From Salipiger bermudensis (GTDB taxonomy: Bacteria > Pseudomonadota > Alphaproteobacteria > Rhodobacterales > Rhodobacteraceae), in the NCBI RefSeq assembly GCF_019801965.1, contig NZ_JAHVIA010000005.1, positions 372,001 through 436,000 of the forward strand: DNA of 64,000 bases, given 5' to 3'. Position 1 is the first letter of the stretch. Every line of letters starts with the position of its first letter. Of this stretch, positions 16,611-26,248 are shown one piece after another. The translations under genes were made by a program, and so were the position numbers. The notes below the pieces were generated by a model that was not told where the DNA came from, made no database searches, and saw only the letters and a list, made by a program, of their open reading frames with translations.

Positions 16611-17582
16611 GTGACCGATACCCCCTTTACCATCGCCGAGGCCGAGACCACGCTCTTCGCCCGGCTCCGCCGCTGGTGGTCCGGTGAGACCGCCAACCCC
16701 GTCAAGCGCGTCCAGTTCGACCGCCCGCTGACGCCGTGGATGTTCCTGCTGCCGCAGCTCGCGGTGGTGGCGATCTTCTTCTACTGGCCCTCGGTGCAGG
16801 CGGTGACCTCGTCCTTCTACCTCGAGGACCCGTTCGGCTTCGGCGCAACCTTCGTGGCCCTCGACAATTACACCGACGCGCTGACCAGCCGCGGCTATCT
16901 CTCGACCGCCGCCTTCACGGCCTTCTTCTGCGTCGTGGTCACGGCGCTGTCGCTCGGGCTCGGGCTGCTGCTCGCGGTCAAGGCCGACAAGGTGATCCGC
17001 GGCGCCGAGACCTACAAGACCCTGCTGATCTCGGTCTACGCCATCGCGCCGCCGGTGGCGGGCCTCATCGGCATGATGTTCTTCGACATGCACATGGGCC
17101 CGTTCACCCAGATGGCGGCATGGTTCGGCTATGATCTGAAGGTCGGCATCGACTACTGGGACACCGCCTCGGCGCTGATCGTGATCTCGGTCTGGAAGCA
17201 GATCCCCTACAACTTCATCTTCTTCCTCTCGGGGCTGCAATCGGTGCCGGTCTCGGTGCGCGAGGCGGCGCTGATCGACGCCAAGTCCGGCTGGCGCCGG
17301 TTTTGCGATATCACCTTGCCGCTGCTCGCCCCCACTGCCTTCTTCCTGCTGGTCATCAACATCACCTACACGATGTTCGACACCTTCCCGATCATCGATG
17401 TGATCGTGAAGGACAAGCCCGCCAACAACCCGATGACGCTGGTCTACAAGGTCTATCTCGACGGGTTCAAAGGCAACGACATCGGCGGCTCCTCGGCCCA
17501 GTCGGTGATCCTCATGGTGGTGGTGGCGCTGCTCACGGTGCTGCAGTTCCGCTTCCTCGAACGCCGCGTGCATTACGGGTAG
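16611..17582 (+). CDS. ugpA: Glycerol-3-phosphate ABC importer, permease
   Basis: 323 residues from a GTG start preceded by AGGA. It has a cytoplasmic N-terminal tail of about 40 residues, longer than in the E. coli protein, then six membrane segments and the EAA loop VREAALIDAKSGWRRFCDITLPLLAP. Inner-membrane partner of UgpE. The TRAP-like hydrophobic profile elsewhere in the window is different; here the EAA motif fixes the ABC assignment. Confidence 0.92.
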   Translation: MTDTPFTIAEAETTLFARLRRWWSGETANPVKRVQFDRPLTPWMFLLPQLAVVAIFFYWPSVQAVTSSFYLEDPFGFGATFVALDNYTDALTSRGYLSTAAFTAFFCVVVTALSLGLGLLLAVKADKVIRGAETYKTLLISVYAIAPPVAGLIGMMFFDMHMGPFTQMAAWFGYDLKVGIDYWDTASALIVISVWKQIPYNFIFFLSGLQSVPVSVREAALIDAKSGWRRFCDITLPLLAPTAFFLLVINITYTMFDTFPIIDVIVKDKPANNPMTLVYKVYLDGFKGNDIGGSSAQSVILMVVVALLTVLQFRFLERRVHYG

Positions 17583-17586
17583 AGCC

Positions 17587-18429
17587 ATGCAGAAGATCAA
17601 ACCCCTCGACCACCTGATCCTGATCCTTGGCGCGCTGTTTCTCTGCACGCCGGTGGTGATGGCGCTGATGTCCTCGACCCACGCGGCGATCGACATCCAC
17701 TCCAACGGCCTTTTCCTCACCCCCGGCAGCCACGGCGCCGAGACCTACACCAAGGTCCTGACCAGCCGCGGCGGCTTCACCGGCGACGTGACCGGGCTGT
17801 TGATGCTGACCAACTCGATGATCATGGGGCTGGGCTTTGCCATCGGGAAGATCGCGCTCTCGATGATGGCGGCCTATGCGCTGGTCTATTTCCGCTTCCG
17901 CTTCGCCACGCTGATCTTCTGGGCCATCTTCGCGACGCTGCTCTTGCCGCTCGAGGTCCGCATCATGCCATCCTACCAGGTGATGTCGGAGCTGCATCTG
18001 CTCAACACCTATACCGGCCTGATCGTGCCGCTGCTGGCCTCGGCCACCGGCACCTTCTTCTTCCGGCAGTTCTTCCGCTCGGTGCCCGACGAGTTGCTCG
18101 AGGCGGCGCGCATCGACGGCGCCGGGCCGGTGAAGTTCTTCATCGACGTGCTGGTGCCGCTGTCGAAGACGATGATGGCGGCGATCTTCATCATCATGTT
18201 CATCTATGGCTGGAACCAGTATCTCTGGCCGCTGCTGATGACGACCGACGAGAGCTTCTTCACGCTCATGCGCGGCATCAAGTCGATCCTGCAGGTCTGG
18301 GTCGGCAGCCAGATCCCCGATTACAACGAAGCCTTTGCCCTTGCGGTGCTGGCGATGGTCCCCCCGGTTGCGGTGGTGGTGATCTTCCAGCGCATGTTCA
18401 TCAAGGGCCTGACGGAAAGCGACAAGTAA
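17587..18429 (+). CDS. ugpE: Glycerol-3-phosphate ABC importer, permease
   Basis: 280 residues, six membrane segments, EAA loop [26 protein letters not shown]. It pairs with UgpA in the inner membrane. The gene starts 4 bp after ugpA, and its stop overlaps the ugpC start by one base (TAATG). Confidence 0.93.
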   Translation: MQKIKPLDHLILILGALFLCTPVVMALMSSTHAAIDIHSNGLFLTPGSHGAETYTKVLTSRGGFTGDVTGLLMLTNSMIMGLGFAIGKIALSMMAAYALVYFRFRFATLIFWAIFATLLLPLEVRIMPSYQVMSELHLLNTYTGLIVPLLASATGTFFFRQFFRSVPDELLEAARIDGAGPVKFFIDVLVPLSKTMMAAIFIIMFIYGWNQYLWPLLMTTDESFFTLMRGIKSILQVWVGSQIPDYNEAFALAVLAMVPPVAVVVIFQRMFIKGLTESDK

Positions 18430-19502
18430 TGGCACATCTCTCCCTGACCAATGTCGGCAAGACCTATGGCGGCAGCGCCCAGGCCGCGGTGGCCGACGTC
18501 AATATCGAGATCAAGGACGGCGAGTTCATCGTGCTGGTCGGCCCCTCGGGCTGCGGCAAGTCCACGCTGCTGCGCATGGTGGCCGGGCTCGAGACCATCT
18601 CCCAGGGCGAGATCCGCATCGGCGAGCGGCTGGTCAACCAGCTCGACCCGGCCGAGCGCGACATCGCCATGGTGTTCCAGAACTACGCGCTCTACCCCCA
18701 CATGAGCGTGCGCGACAACATGGCCTACGGGCTGAAGAACCGCGGCGAGAGCAAGGCGGTGATCGAAGAGCGCGTCGCCGAGGCCGCGCGCATGCTCGAG
18801 CTGCGCCCCTATCTCGATCGCAAGCCGCGCGCGCTCTCGGGTGGCCAGCGCCAGCGCGTCGCCATGGGCCGCGCCATCGTGCGCCAGCCCTCGGCCTTCC
18901 TGTTCGACGAACCGCTGTCGAACCTCGACGCCAAGCTGCGCGTGTCGATGCGGATGGAGATCCGCAAGCTGCAGCGGCGGCTCGGCACCACCTCGCTCTA
19001 CGTCACCCACGACCAGCTCGAGGCGATGACGCTGGCCGACCGGCTGGTGGTGCTCAACGGCGGTCGGGTCGAGCAGATCGGCGCGCCGCTCGAGGTCTAC
19101 CGCGCCCCCGCCTCGACCTTCGTGGCCTCCTTCATCGGCGCGCCCGCAATGTGCCTGCTCGATGCCCAGGTTGAGAACGGGACGGTCATGCTCGAGGGCC
19201 ACGCGCTGGCGCCGGTGGCGCAGGCGGCCGGGCCGGTAACGCTGGGCCTGCGCGCAGAGGATCTGCGCATCACGCCGGGCGGCGTGCCGATGCGGGTCGA
19301 TCATATCGAGGAGCTGGGCGCCCAGCGTATCGTGCACGGCTACGTCGGCGATCAGGCGCTGGCGATGATCGACACCAGCGAAGCCCCCCTGCCCGAGACC
19401 GTGCATCTGGGCGTCGCGCCTGCGCGCGTGCATCTCTTCGACGCCCAGAGCGGCCGCCGTATCGAGGCCGCAGCGCAGCCCGTCGCGGTGCCGGCAGAAT
19501 GA
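18429..19502 (+). CDS. ugpC: Glycerol-3-phosphate ABC importer, ATPase
   Basis: 357 residues. Walker [10 protein letters not shown] (about 38-46), Q-loop [12 protein letters not shown], signature [14 protein letters not shown], Walker [12 protein letters not shown], and switch His in YVTHDQ. A C-terminal TOBE-type domain (about 240-350) is typical of MalK/UgpC subunits and often mediates regulation. It energises UgpAE. Coupled by overlap to ugpE and to the phosphodiesterase gene. Confidence 0.94.
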   Translation: MAHLSLTNVGKTYGGSAQAAVADVNIEIKDGEFIVLVGPSGCGKSTLLRMVAGLETISQGEIRIGERLVNQLDPAERDIAMVFQNYALYPHMSVRDNMAYGLKNRGESKAVIEERVAEAARMLELRPYLDRKPRALSGGQRQRVAMGRAIVRQPSAFLFDEPLSNLDAKLRVSMRMEIRKLQRRLGTTSLYVTHDQLEAMTLADRLVVLNGGRVEQIGAPLEVYRAPASTFVASFIGAPAMCLLDAQVENGTVMLEGHALAPVAQAAGPVTLGLRAEDLRITPGGVPMRVDHIEELGAQRIVHGYVGDQALAMIDTSEAPLPETVHLGVAPARVHLFDAQSGRRIEAAAQPVAVPAE

Positions 19503-20479
19503 TCCGCGCGACTGTCGCGGAGCTGCCGGTCCCCACCGAAGCCGATCTGGCGCTGCGCTCCCTGCCCCGGACCATCGCCGCACATGACGCGCATATGGCG
19601 ATGGTCGCCGGCATGAACGCGATCGAAACCGGCGGCGCGGCAGCGCCCGCGCCGCTGGCGCTGCCGCTGACCGTGGGCGCGTGGAACCTCGAGCGCTGCC
19701 TCTTCCCCGAGGCCTCGGCGCAGAAGCTGGCCGATTGCCAGCTCGTGCTGCTTTCGGAGATGGATCACGGCATGGCCCGCACCGGCCAGCGCAACACCAC
19801 GCGCGACATCGCAGGCGCGCTGGACATGTCCTATGCCTACGCGGTCGAGTTCCTCGAGCTGGGGCTCGGCTCGCCCATCGAGCACGGGTTCTGCGAGGAC
19901 GATCACAACGCGCGCGGCTATCACGGCAACGCGCTGGCGGCGCAGACCGCGCTGCGCGATCCCTTCGCGTTGCGGCTCTGGGGCGAGCGGCAATGGTTCT
20001 CCGATGACGAGCAGCCCCGCCTCGGCGAGCGCATCGCCGTGGGCGCCACGGTCGAGACCGATGGCGGCCCGCTGGTGGCCGTCTCCACACATCTCGAGAG
20101 CGCCTGCGGTGCCGCGCATCGCGAGCGGCAGGTGCGTGGGCTGATCGAGGCGCTGGATGCGGTCTTCCCCGGTCTGCCGGTGCTGATCGGCGGCGATCTC
20201 AACACCGGCAACCATGCCGAGGGCGACTGGCGCACCGAGGGGCTCTTCGCGGCGGCCCGCGCGGCGGGCTTCAGCGTGCATGGCGGACCCGAGAACCAGC
20301 CCACGACCCGGCCCAGCCTGATCACCCGCTGGCCCGAACGGCAGATGAAGCTCGACTGGTTCCTCGCCCGGGGCCTGACGCTCGGCCCGACCGAGATCCG
20401 CTCCTCGCTCGACGCGACAGGCAAGCCGCTGTCGGATCACGACGCCATCGTCACCCGCATCGAGTCCATCGGCGCCTGA
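19499..20479 (+). CDS. Endonuclease/exonuclease/phosphatase (EEP) family phosphodiesterase
   Basis: 326 residues. Motifs of the DNase-I-like EEP fold: [12 protein letters not shown] (Asn of the first metal site), LLSEMDHG (catalytic Glu), STHLES, GGDLNTG (Asp/Asn) and LSDHDAI (terminal Asp-His). No signal peptide, so probably cytoplasmic. It overlaps ugpC by 4 bp. In many bacteria a UgpQ-type glycerophosphodiester phosphodiesterase occupies this position. Here the EEP protein may do that job, releasing glycerol-3-phosphate from imported diesters (inference). Confidence 0.83.
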   Translation: MIRATVAELPVPTEADLALRSLPRTIAAHDAHMAMVAGMNAIETGGAAAPAPLALPLTVGAWNLERCLFPEASAQKLADCQLVLLSEMDHGMARTGQRNTTRDIAGALDMSYAYAVEFLELGLGSPIEHGFCEDDHNARGYHGNALAAQTALRDPFALRLWGERQWFSDDEQPRLGERIAVGATVETDGGPLVAVSTHLESACGAAHRERQVRGLIEALDAVFPGLPVLIGGDLNTGNHAEGDWRTEGLFAAARAAGFSVHGGPENQPTTRPSLITRWPERQMKLDWFLARGLTLGPTEIRSSLDATGKPLSDHDAIVTRIESIGA

Positions 20480-20486
20480 GCAGGTT

Positions 20487-20509
20487 GGGGCGGGCTGCTC
20501 ACCCGCCCC
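20487..20509. terminator. Hairpin between convergent ugp operon and DUF2252 gene
   Basis: GGGGCGGG / CCCGCCCC, 8-bp perfect stem with a 7-nt loop, placed in the 44-bp gap between the two convergent stop codons. There is no U-tract on either strand, so it may block read-through or protect 3' ends. Confidence 0.5.
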
Positions 20510-20523
20510 GAGGCGCCACCGGC

Positions 20524-21981
20524 TCAGCGGTAGCGTTTCTGCGACATCTTGAAGGCGCCGAGCTTGAGGTCGCGCTTGTAATAGGCGTGATCGCTCTTGA
20601 GCCGCTTCACCGCCGCCCGCGCGAAGCACAGGATATCATCGATGAACAGCTCGTCGGGCTCCATCGCCTCGAGGATGCGCGGCTCGATGCGGTAATCGAG
20701 CTCGCCGGCATCGTCGGAGCGCGCATGGGCCTGCGCCAACGCCAGTCCGCAGGCGTGAGCGTAGTGCTTCCAGCTCTTGTCCGAGAGATCATCGAGATCG
20801 ATGTCGTCGCGGAACGGCGCGCGCTCGCGCGACATGAAGCTCATGCCGTCGATCTCGACGCTGCCGTAGAACACATCGCCATTGGCGAGGTGGACCGCCT
20901 GCCCGTGGGCGATGCGCTCGCCCTCGCGCCCGGCGAAGAAATCGTTCTCCGGCACCAGCCCCTCGAGCGCCGAGCGCCGTGCCCGCTTGAACTCGACGAT
21001 CAGGTCATCGCTGGCATCCTTGCTGGGCCCCTCGATGAGGCAGTAATAGCGCGGCAGTCCGAGCGAGGCGGTGCCCTGCCCGTGCCGGATGCAGACATCC
21101 TTGACCCGGAGCTCCCCGGCGCGGCCATCGGGCGAGATGCCGTTCTGCTTGGCGACCTCGTCGACATAACCCTGGAATTCCGGGATCCGGGTCGAGATCG
21201 GGGTCAGCTCCTCGTTGGCGCGGAAGCCGCGGCCGTTCTCGTTCAGGTAACGGTCCCAAAGCCACTCCTTGCGGCCCTTGGCGGCCTTGCGGAACATCCG
21301 CTTCACCACCTTGGGGCTGTTGTCGGCGCGCATCTGCTGGCTCGCCTCCTTGTCGTGGCGGGCATAGAAGCCGATGCCTTCGCGATAGCCCTCGAGGAAC
21401 TTGCGGGTGATCTTCTTGCGCAGCTTCTTCTTGTGGCCGCCAACCTCCTCGGAGGCGATGAGAAAGCCGGTCGCGCCGCGCTTGAGATCCCAGGTGAAAG
21501 GCGCGTAGAGCACATCGTCGAAATCGTTGACGCCGAAGATCGGCACGTTGTCGGCATTCGGCATGATGCCGAAATTCTCCGGGTGCACGTCGCCGAGCGC
21601 CAGTACCGTCGGCATGCGCTCGTCCTCGCCCAGCATGTCGCGGTGGAACAGCAGCGAGGTGCCGCGGAAGAACGAGAACAGCGAGTCCGCCAGCTCCTCG
21701 AACTTGTCGCTGGCGCCCTCCGCCTTCTCGTCGATGCGCACCGCGTGATCCTCGACGATGGTGTCACGCACATGCAGGCGGCGCTCGAAGCCGGTCAGCG
21801 CCGAGGGGCGCATCACGCAGGGGTACTTGACGAAGGCCCGGCAGAGTTCGCGATAGGGTTCGAGCCGGCTTTCGAGGTTCCTGACCGGCGCGATCGCCTC
21901 CTGCTGCTTGGCGGAGGCCGCGCGGCCCTTGCCGGATGTGGAGGTGCGCTTCGGCTTGGCGGCATTCGTCGTCTTGCTCAT
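20524..21981 (-). CDS. DUF2252 protein (kinase-like fold)
   Basis: 485 residues from ATG 21981 (AGGGAG upstream). The N-terminal 35 residues are Lys/Ala/Ser-rich and disordered. The core holds DUF2252 motifs: FFRGTSLLFHRDM, LALGDVHPENFGIM (resembling the APH Brenner motif H-x-x-N), FGVNDFDDVLYAPFTWDLKR, and LVEFKRARRSAL later. The family is uncharacterised but has the look of an atypical kinase, with HPEN and NDFDD taking the catalytic-loop and metal positions. It has its own transcript, convergent with ugp. Phosphate-linked neighbours make a phosphotransfer role attractive, but this is inference. Confidence 0.85.
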   Translation of the reverse strand: MSKTTNAAKPKRTSTSGKGRAASAKQQEAIAPVRNLESRLEPYRELCRAFVKYPCVMRPSALTGFERRLHVRDTIVEDHAVRIDEKAEGASDKFEELADSLFSFFRGTSLLFHRDMLGEDERMPTVLALGDVHPENFGIMPNADNVPIFGVNDFDDVLYAPFTWDLKRGATGFLIASEEVGGHKKKLRKKITRKFLEGYREGIGFYARHDKEASQQMRADNSPKVVKRMFRKAAKGRKEWLWDRYLNENGRGFRANEELTPISTRIPEFQGYVDEVAKQNGISPDGRAGELRVKDVCIRHGQGTASLGLPRYYCLIEGPSKDASDDLIVEFKRARRSALEGLVPENDFFAGREGERIAHGQAVHLANGDVFYGSVEIDGMSFMSRERAPFRDDIDLDDLSDKSWKHYAHACGLALAQAHARSDDAGELDYRIEPRILEAMEPDELFIDDILCFARAAVKRLKSDHAYYKRDLKLGAFKMSQKRYR

Positions 21982-22319
21982 GGTCGGGCTCCCTTGGCTA
22001 TGCGGCCCAACGGCAAAATCCGCCCCGTTGTTCCCGGAACGCCGAGCCGGCGCGGCACCAAAGCGAGGCGCGTCGGCCCCTCCCCTGCTCCGTCCGGGCC
22101 GTTGCGGCGTTGTGCCGGTGCTGACGTTTTCGTCATTCCCACGTCTACAATCCGTGGCTACACTCTGACGGGGACAGGGAAAATCAATACATTCATTGCC
22201 TTGGATGCCGCGTCGGCCTAGGCAAAATACCGGTTGACCCCCACGCACCGAACCGGGCTATAATATGCCCACATACTATTCGCCTTCAACGGGCGACACC
22301 CATCCAGATGGAGGAATGG
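21982..22319. other. Intergenic region between divergent DUF2252 gene and TRAP operon
   Basis: No gene. The left part should hold the DUF2252 promoter on the minus strand, for which no convincing boxes were seen. The right 120 bp are AT-richer and contain the TRAP promoter with a perfect TATAAT. Confidence 0.5.
22234..22264 (+). promoter_or_regulatory. Promoter of dctPQM (22320 operon)
   Basis: TTGACC (22234-22239) and a perfect TATAAT (22259-22264), spaced 19 bp, about 55 bp before the dctP start. The long spacer suggests need for an activator or moderate strength. Confidence 0.55.
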
Positions 22320-23354
22320 ATGACCAAATTCTCGAAACTGATCAGTGCCGCCGCACTTGCGGCCGCCATGGGCACCGCTGCCACCGCGCAGGAGGTGACG
22401 CTGATCATGCACCATTTCCTGCCGCCGGTCTCGAGCGCCCACAGGGACATGCTCGAGCCCTGGGCCGAGAAGATCGAGACCGCGAGCGAGGGCCGCATCG
22501 CCATCGAGATCGCGCCGTCGATGGCGATGGGCGGCAAGCCCAACGAGCTCTACGGCCAGGTCCGCGACGGCGCCGCCGATATCGTCTGGACCCTGCTCGG
22601 CTATACCCCGGGCGTGTTCCCGCGCAGCGAGGTGTTCGAGCTGCCGCTGGTCCATGCCGGCTCCGCCATCGACACCACCATCGCGCTCAATGCCTCGATG
22701 GACATGCTGGCCGAGGATTTCGAGGACGTGAAGGTCCTGTTCATGCACAGCCATGACGGCAACCTGATCCACTCCGCCGGCGATCCCGTGCGCAGCTTCG
22801 ACGATGCCGCCGGCCTCAAGCTGCGCACGCCGAGCCGCACCGGCGCCTGGCTGATCGCGGGCATCGGCGCCGAGCCCGTCGGCATGCCCGTCCCGACCCT
22901 GCCCGAAGCGATGGCCAAGGGCGTGGTCGACGGCGCTCTGACCCCGTTCGAGATCGTGCCGGCGCTGAGCCTGCAGGAGCTCGACAAGTCCACGACCGAG
23001 CTGCCCGATGGCGACCGCTTCGGCACCTCCGTGTTCATGCTGGCGATGAACAAGGATATCTACGAGGATCTGCCCGAGGATCTGCAGGCGATCATCGACG
23101 CCAATTCCGGCATGAACGTCGCCGCCGAGATCGGCGCGCTCTGGGAAGGCTTCGAAGAGCCGGGCATCGCCGCGCTCGAGGCCGCCGGGATCGAACGCAT
23201 CGTGCTCTCCGAGGAGGAAGGCGCCAGGTTCGACGCGGTCAGCGAGCAGGTCGTGCAGCAATGGGTCGACGAGGTGACCGCGAAGGGCATCGACGGGGCC
23301 GCGCTGGTCGAGGGTGCCCGCGCCGCCGTGGCCGAGGCCGCGGCCTCGCGCTGA
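22320..23354 (+). CDS. TRAP transporter solute-binding protein (DctP family)
   Basis: 344 residues from ATG 22320, chosen because GGAGG lies 5 bp upstream. The ATG at 22308 would place that site inside the gene. Sec signal ends near TAATAQEV. Family motifs are HHFLPPVSSAHRDMLEPWAEKIE, GRIAIEIAPSMAMGGKPNELY, GLKLRTPSRTGAW and VDGALTPFEIVPAL. The Arg in KLRTPSR should bind a solute carboxylate. No catabolic gene is adjacent, so the substrate is open. Confidence 0.92.
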   Translation: MTKFSKLISAAALAAAMGTAATAQEVTLIMHHFLPPVSSAHRDMLEPWAEKIETASEGRIAIEIAPSMAMGGKPNELYGQVRDGAADIVWTLLGYTPGVFPRSEVFELPLVHAGSAIDTTIALNASMDMLAEDFEDVKVLFMHSHDGNLIHSAGDPVRSFDDAAGLKLRTPSRTGAWLIAGIGAEPVGMPVPTLPEAMAKGVVDGALTPFEIVPALSLQELDKSTTELPDGDRFGTSVFMLAMNKDIYEDLPEDLQAIIDANSGMNVAAEIGALWEGFEEPGIAALEAAGIERIVLSEEEGARFDAVSEQVVQQWVDEVTAKGIDGAALVEGARAAVAEAAASR

Positions 23355-23377
23355 GCCGGTCACCGGCTGAAAACAAC

Positions 23378-23404
23378 GCGGGAGGGGCGCCATGCCCCTT
23401 CCGC
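23378..23404 (+). promoter_or_regulatory. Intercistronic hairpin between dctP and dctQ
   Basis: 11-bp stem (GCGGGAGGGGC with GCCCCTTCCGC, one G-U pair) and a 5-nt loop, no U-tract, 23 bp after the dctP stop. Likely an mRNA-stabilising stem that raises binding-protein yield relative to the membrane subunits. Confidence 0.6.
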
Positions 23405-23429
23405 CTCACAGATTACCGAGGGGGCCCTC

Positions 23430-23927
23430 ATGAATGCCATTCTCTGGCGTGCGGCCGATATCTTCGCGCTGCTCGGAGGCGTCATCCTCCTGCTCATCGT
23501 CCTTGTGACCACCACCAACACCAGCGCCTTCATCCTCGACCGCATCGCGCGGCTGATGGGCTCGGGCGTGTCCGGCCTGCCGGGCTACGAGGATTTCGTG
23601 CAGCTCTCGATCAGCTGCGTGGCGCTGATGTTCTTCCCGTTCTGCCAGGCCAATCGCGGCCATGTCTCCGTCGAGCTGTTCATGGAGCGGCTGCCGGCGG
23701 TGGTGCAGCGCGTCATCGACCGCGCCTGGCTGCTGCTCACCGCCGCAATGGCGCTGTTTCTCGCCTACTGGATGGTCTTCGGCCTGCTCGAGGCGCGCGA
23801 CGACAGCGCCGTGACCTCGGTGCTCAACTGGCCGGTCTGGCCGTTCTACATTCCCGGCATCGCGTCGATGGTCCTCTGGGCCCTTGTCGCGCTGGCCCAG
23901 ATCCGCGGCGAGGTGCGCCATGCTTGA
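23430..23927 (+). CDS. TRAP transporter small permease (DctQ)
   Basis: 165 residues with four membrane segments and the DctQ hallmark GYEDFVQLSISCVALMFFP followed by NRGHVSVELF. It pairs with the large permease whose gene overlaps it by 8 bp. Confidence 0.92.
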   Translation: MNAILWRAADIFALLGGVILLLIVLVTTTNTSAFILDRIARLMGSGVSGLPGYEDFVQLSISCVALMFFPFCQANRGHVSVELFMERLPAVVQRVIDRAWLLLTAAMALFLAYWMVFGLLEARDDSAVTSVLNWPVWPFYIPGIASMVLWALVALAQIRGEVRHA

Positions 23928-25311
23928 TCCCATCACCATCGGCATCCTCGGCCTCGGCGTCCTGTTCATCCTGCTGATCCTGCGCATGCCGGTGGGCATC
24001 GCGATGATTGTCGTGGGCATCGGCGGCACCTGGGTGCTGAGCCTCTTCGTCCCCTTCGTGCGCTTCGTGCCCTATATCCGGCAGTTCAAGTCTCTGCTCT
24101 GGGAGAACGTCGCGAATTACGATCTCTCGGTGGTGCCGCTCTTCGTGCTGATGGGCTACATCGCCGCCGAGGCGCGGCTCTCGTCGGACCTGTTCAAGGG
24201 GCTCGAGGCGCTCCTGTCGCGACTGCGCGGCGGAGTGGCGATGGCCGCGGTCGCGGCCTGCGGCGGCTTCGGCGCGGTCTGCGGCTCATCGCTGGCCACC
24301 GCGGCGACGATGGGCAAGGTCGCGCTGCCCGAGCTGCGCAAGCTCGGCTACGATCCCCGTCTCGCCTCCGGCGCGCTCGCCGCAGGCGGCACGCTGGGCA
24401 TCCTGATCCCGCCCTCGGTGGCGCTGGTGATTTACGCCATCATCGTCGAGGGCTCGATCCTCAAGATGTTCCAGGCGGCGGTGATCCCCGGCCTTCTGGC
24501 AGTCGTGGGCTTCATCCTGGTAATCGCGGTCTCGGTGAAGCTGAACCCGTCGCTCGCCCCGGAGCCCAAGCCGATGGAGCGCGAGGAACGCCGCGTCGCG
24601 CTGCGCCGGCTGATCCCGGTGCTGGCGATATTCGGCTCGATCATCCTCGGCCTCGGCTTCGGCCTCTTCACCCCCACCCCCGCCGCCTCGATCGGCGTCT
24701 TCGCGATAACCGTCTACGGCCTCATCCTGCGCTGGATCACCGGCGAGGGGCTCGGCCTCGCGGGGCTGGTGCGGGCGGTGCGCTCGACGGCGATCACCGC
24801 CGGCATGATCTACCTGATCCTGTTCGGCGCCGAGGTGCTGAAGGGCTTCTTCACCCGCACCGGCCTGCCGCAGGCGCTGAGCGAATGGGCAGCCACCAGC
24901 GGGCTCGACCCGATGCTGGTTCTGGTGATCATGCTGGTCATCTTCGTCATCCTCGGCTGCTTCATGGAGAGCCTGGCGATGATCCTCGTGGTGGTGCCGT
25001 TCTTCTGGCCGACGCTGATCGCGCTCAACGGCGGCGATTTCGCCACCGCCGACACCGCCGCCTTCGGCATGGATAATGACAGCCTGAAGATCTGGTTCGG
25101 CATATTGGCCCTGATCGTGGTCGAGCTCGGGCTGATCACCCCGCCGGTGGGGCTCAACGTGTTCATCATCGCCTCGCTGGCGCAGAACACCAAGATGGCC
25201 ACGGTGTTCCGCGGCGTGATGCCCTTCCTCGGTGCCGAGGTGATCCGGGTGGCGATCCTGCTGATGATCCCCGGGCTGACGCTGCTGGTGCCGCGCTTGC
25301 TCGGCGGCTGA
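23920..25311 (+). CDS. TRAP transporter large permease (DctM)
   Basis: 463 residues, about 12 membrane segments. Conserved DctM motifs: LRMPVGIAM, VPLFVLMGYIAAEARLSSDLF, GFGAVCGSSLATAATMGKVALPELRK, LAAGGTLGILIPPSVALVIY and ELGLITPPVGLNVFI. These mark the ion and substrate path. ATG 23920 overlaps dctQ by 8 bp. Followed after 23 bp by a strong terminator, which closes the operon. Confidence 0.94.
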   Translation: MLDPITIGILGLGVLFILLILRMPVGIAMIVVGIGGTWVLSLFVPFVRFVPYIRQFKSLLWENVANYDLSVVPLFVLMGYIAAEARLSSDLFKGLEALLSRLRGGVAMAAVAACGGFGAVCGSSLATAATMGKVALPELRKLGYDPRLASGALAAGGTLGILIPPSVALVIYAIIVEGSILKMFQAAVIPGLLAVVGFILVIAVSVKLNPSLAPEPKPMEREERRVALRRLIPVLAIFGSIILGLGFGLFTPTPAASIGVFAITVYGLILRWITGEGLGLAGLVRAVRSTAITAGMIYLILFGAEVLKGFFTRTGLPQALSEWAATSGLDPMLVLVIMLVIFVILGCFMESLAMILVVVPFFWPTLIALNGGDFATADTAAFGMDNDSLKIWFGILALIVVELGLITPPVGLNVFIIASLAQNTKMATVFRGVMPFLGAEVIRVAILLMIPGLTLLVPRLLGG

Positions 25312-25334
25312 GGCGCCTGCATCGGAACGAGACA

Positions 25335-25358
25335 GGGGCGCCCGGCGGCGCCCCTTTT
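25335..25358 (+). terminator. Rho-independent terminator of dctPQM
   Basis: GGGGCGCC / GGCGCCCC, perfect 8-bp stem with a 4-nt loop, followed directly by TTTT. Confidence 0.85.
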
Positions 25359-25398
25359 GCTGTTCGCTGTGGCCGTTCTCTCTGACCGCTTCTGGCGC

Positions 25399-25701
25399 TC
25401 AGAGTTCGCGCAGGTAGGCCCAGGAGGCGAAGCCGCGCAGGCCTCGGGCCTTGTCGAGCGAGATCTCGCACCAGCGCGTGCTGCCGGTCTGGGTGCATTC
25501 ATACACGCGCACCACGGTGCCGTTGGGCAGGCCGAGGATCACGTCGAAGCCGGTGCCCGGACCGCCGCGCATCTTCAGCATGTCGCCATCGGGCACACCG
25601 TAGACCTCGAACCGGTCGCGCAGGCCAGCGCCCGCCGGTTGGGTGATGAGAAGGGCGGCGGTCACGCCCGCCGCAAGCGTCCTGAACCATGATCCGCGCA
25701 T
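25399..25701 (-). CDS. Secreted SH3-domain protein
   Basis: 100 residues. Signal peptide (LAAGVTAALLITQPAGA), then a small bacterial SH3-like domain with DMLKMRGGPGTGFDVILGLPNGTVV and a Cys pair (ECTQTG, WCEISL). ATG 25701 follows AGGAGA. Such domains bind cell-wall or envelope ligands. Single-gene unit, convergent with the TRAP operon. Confidence 0.78.
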   Translation of the reverse strand: MRGSWFRTLAAGVTAALLITQPAGAGLRDRFEVYGVPDGDMLKMRGGPGTGFDVILGLPNGTVVRVYECTQTGSTRWCEISLDKARGLRGFASWAYLREL

Positions 25702-26248
25702 GGCTGTCTCCTGTCTGTCTGCTCTTGTTGCCTTTTGGCGCAGTCTACCCTGTCAGGGGCGGAAACGGAACGGATTGATGTGATGGCACGCGCGGACGAG
25801 CGCAGCTTTGCCCCGCAAGACGCCGCCGCGCAGCGGCGGTGTGCTGGCAGTGACCTAAGCGTCGGCTCCCGTGCTTCATCCCCGCGAGATCCGAAGAACC
25901 CCGAAGCTGAGCGCGAGCGTCACCAGATCTCCAGCCTGGCGGGCGGAACGGTGATGCGCGGCGGCCTCCGGCCCTGATTCCGCGCGGGGAACCGCTCGGG
26001 CATTCTCTGGCTCGGGAGCGACCATTCAATTTGAACGTGGCGAGAGCGCACATCCACATGTCGTGCCGTGGTATCGCCTTAGGCCCCCACTCAGCTCCAG
26101 GAGGCTGCCGCGCACGACCGATCCGCCGGGCGATGACCCAAGCGCCGGATCCCTTGCTGTATCCCGGCCAAGGCCGACGCTGAGCCCACGGCCCAGCGCT
26201 ATCCTCGGCGCGGCGGTCGCATCGCCCGGATGTCAGCCGCCCGAAGCC
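25702..26248. other. Long intergenic region without recognisable gene
   Basis: About 550 bp between the SH3 gene start and the end of the nitrilase-family gene. Short frames exist but none has plausible composition or a ribosome binding site. No tRNA fold was found by eye. An imperfect inverted pair GATCCGCCGGGC...GCGCCGGATC near 26119-26150 is the only structure noticed. It may hold decayed sequence or the untranslated end of the minus-strand operon. Confidence 0.4.

Noticed and set aside
14994-17720. 908-codon minus-strand open frame over ugpB and ugpA
   Set aside because: Runs through the ugpB promoter region and opposite two well-supported transport genes; composition typical of an antisense shadow.
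26119-26150. Imperfect inverted repeat as a tRNA or REP element
   Set aside because: No cloverleaf can be drawn and no second copy was noticed in the window.
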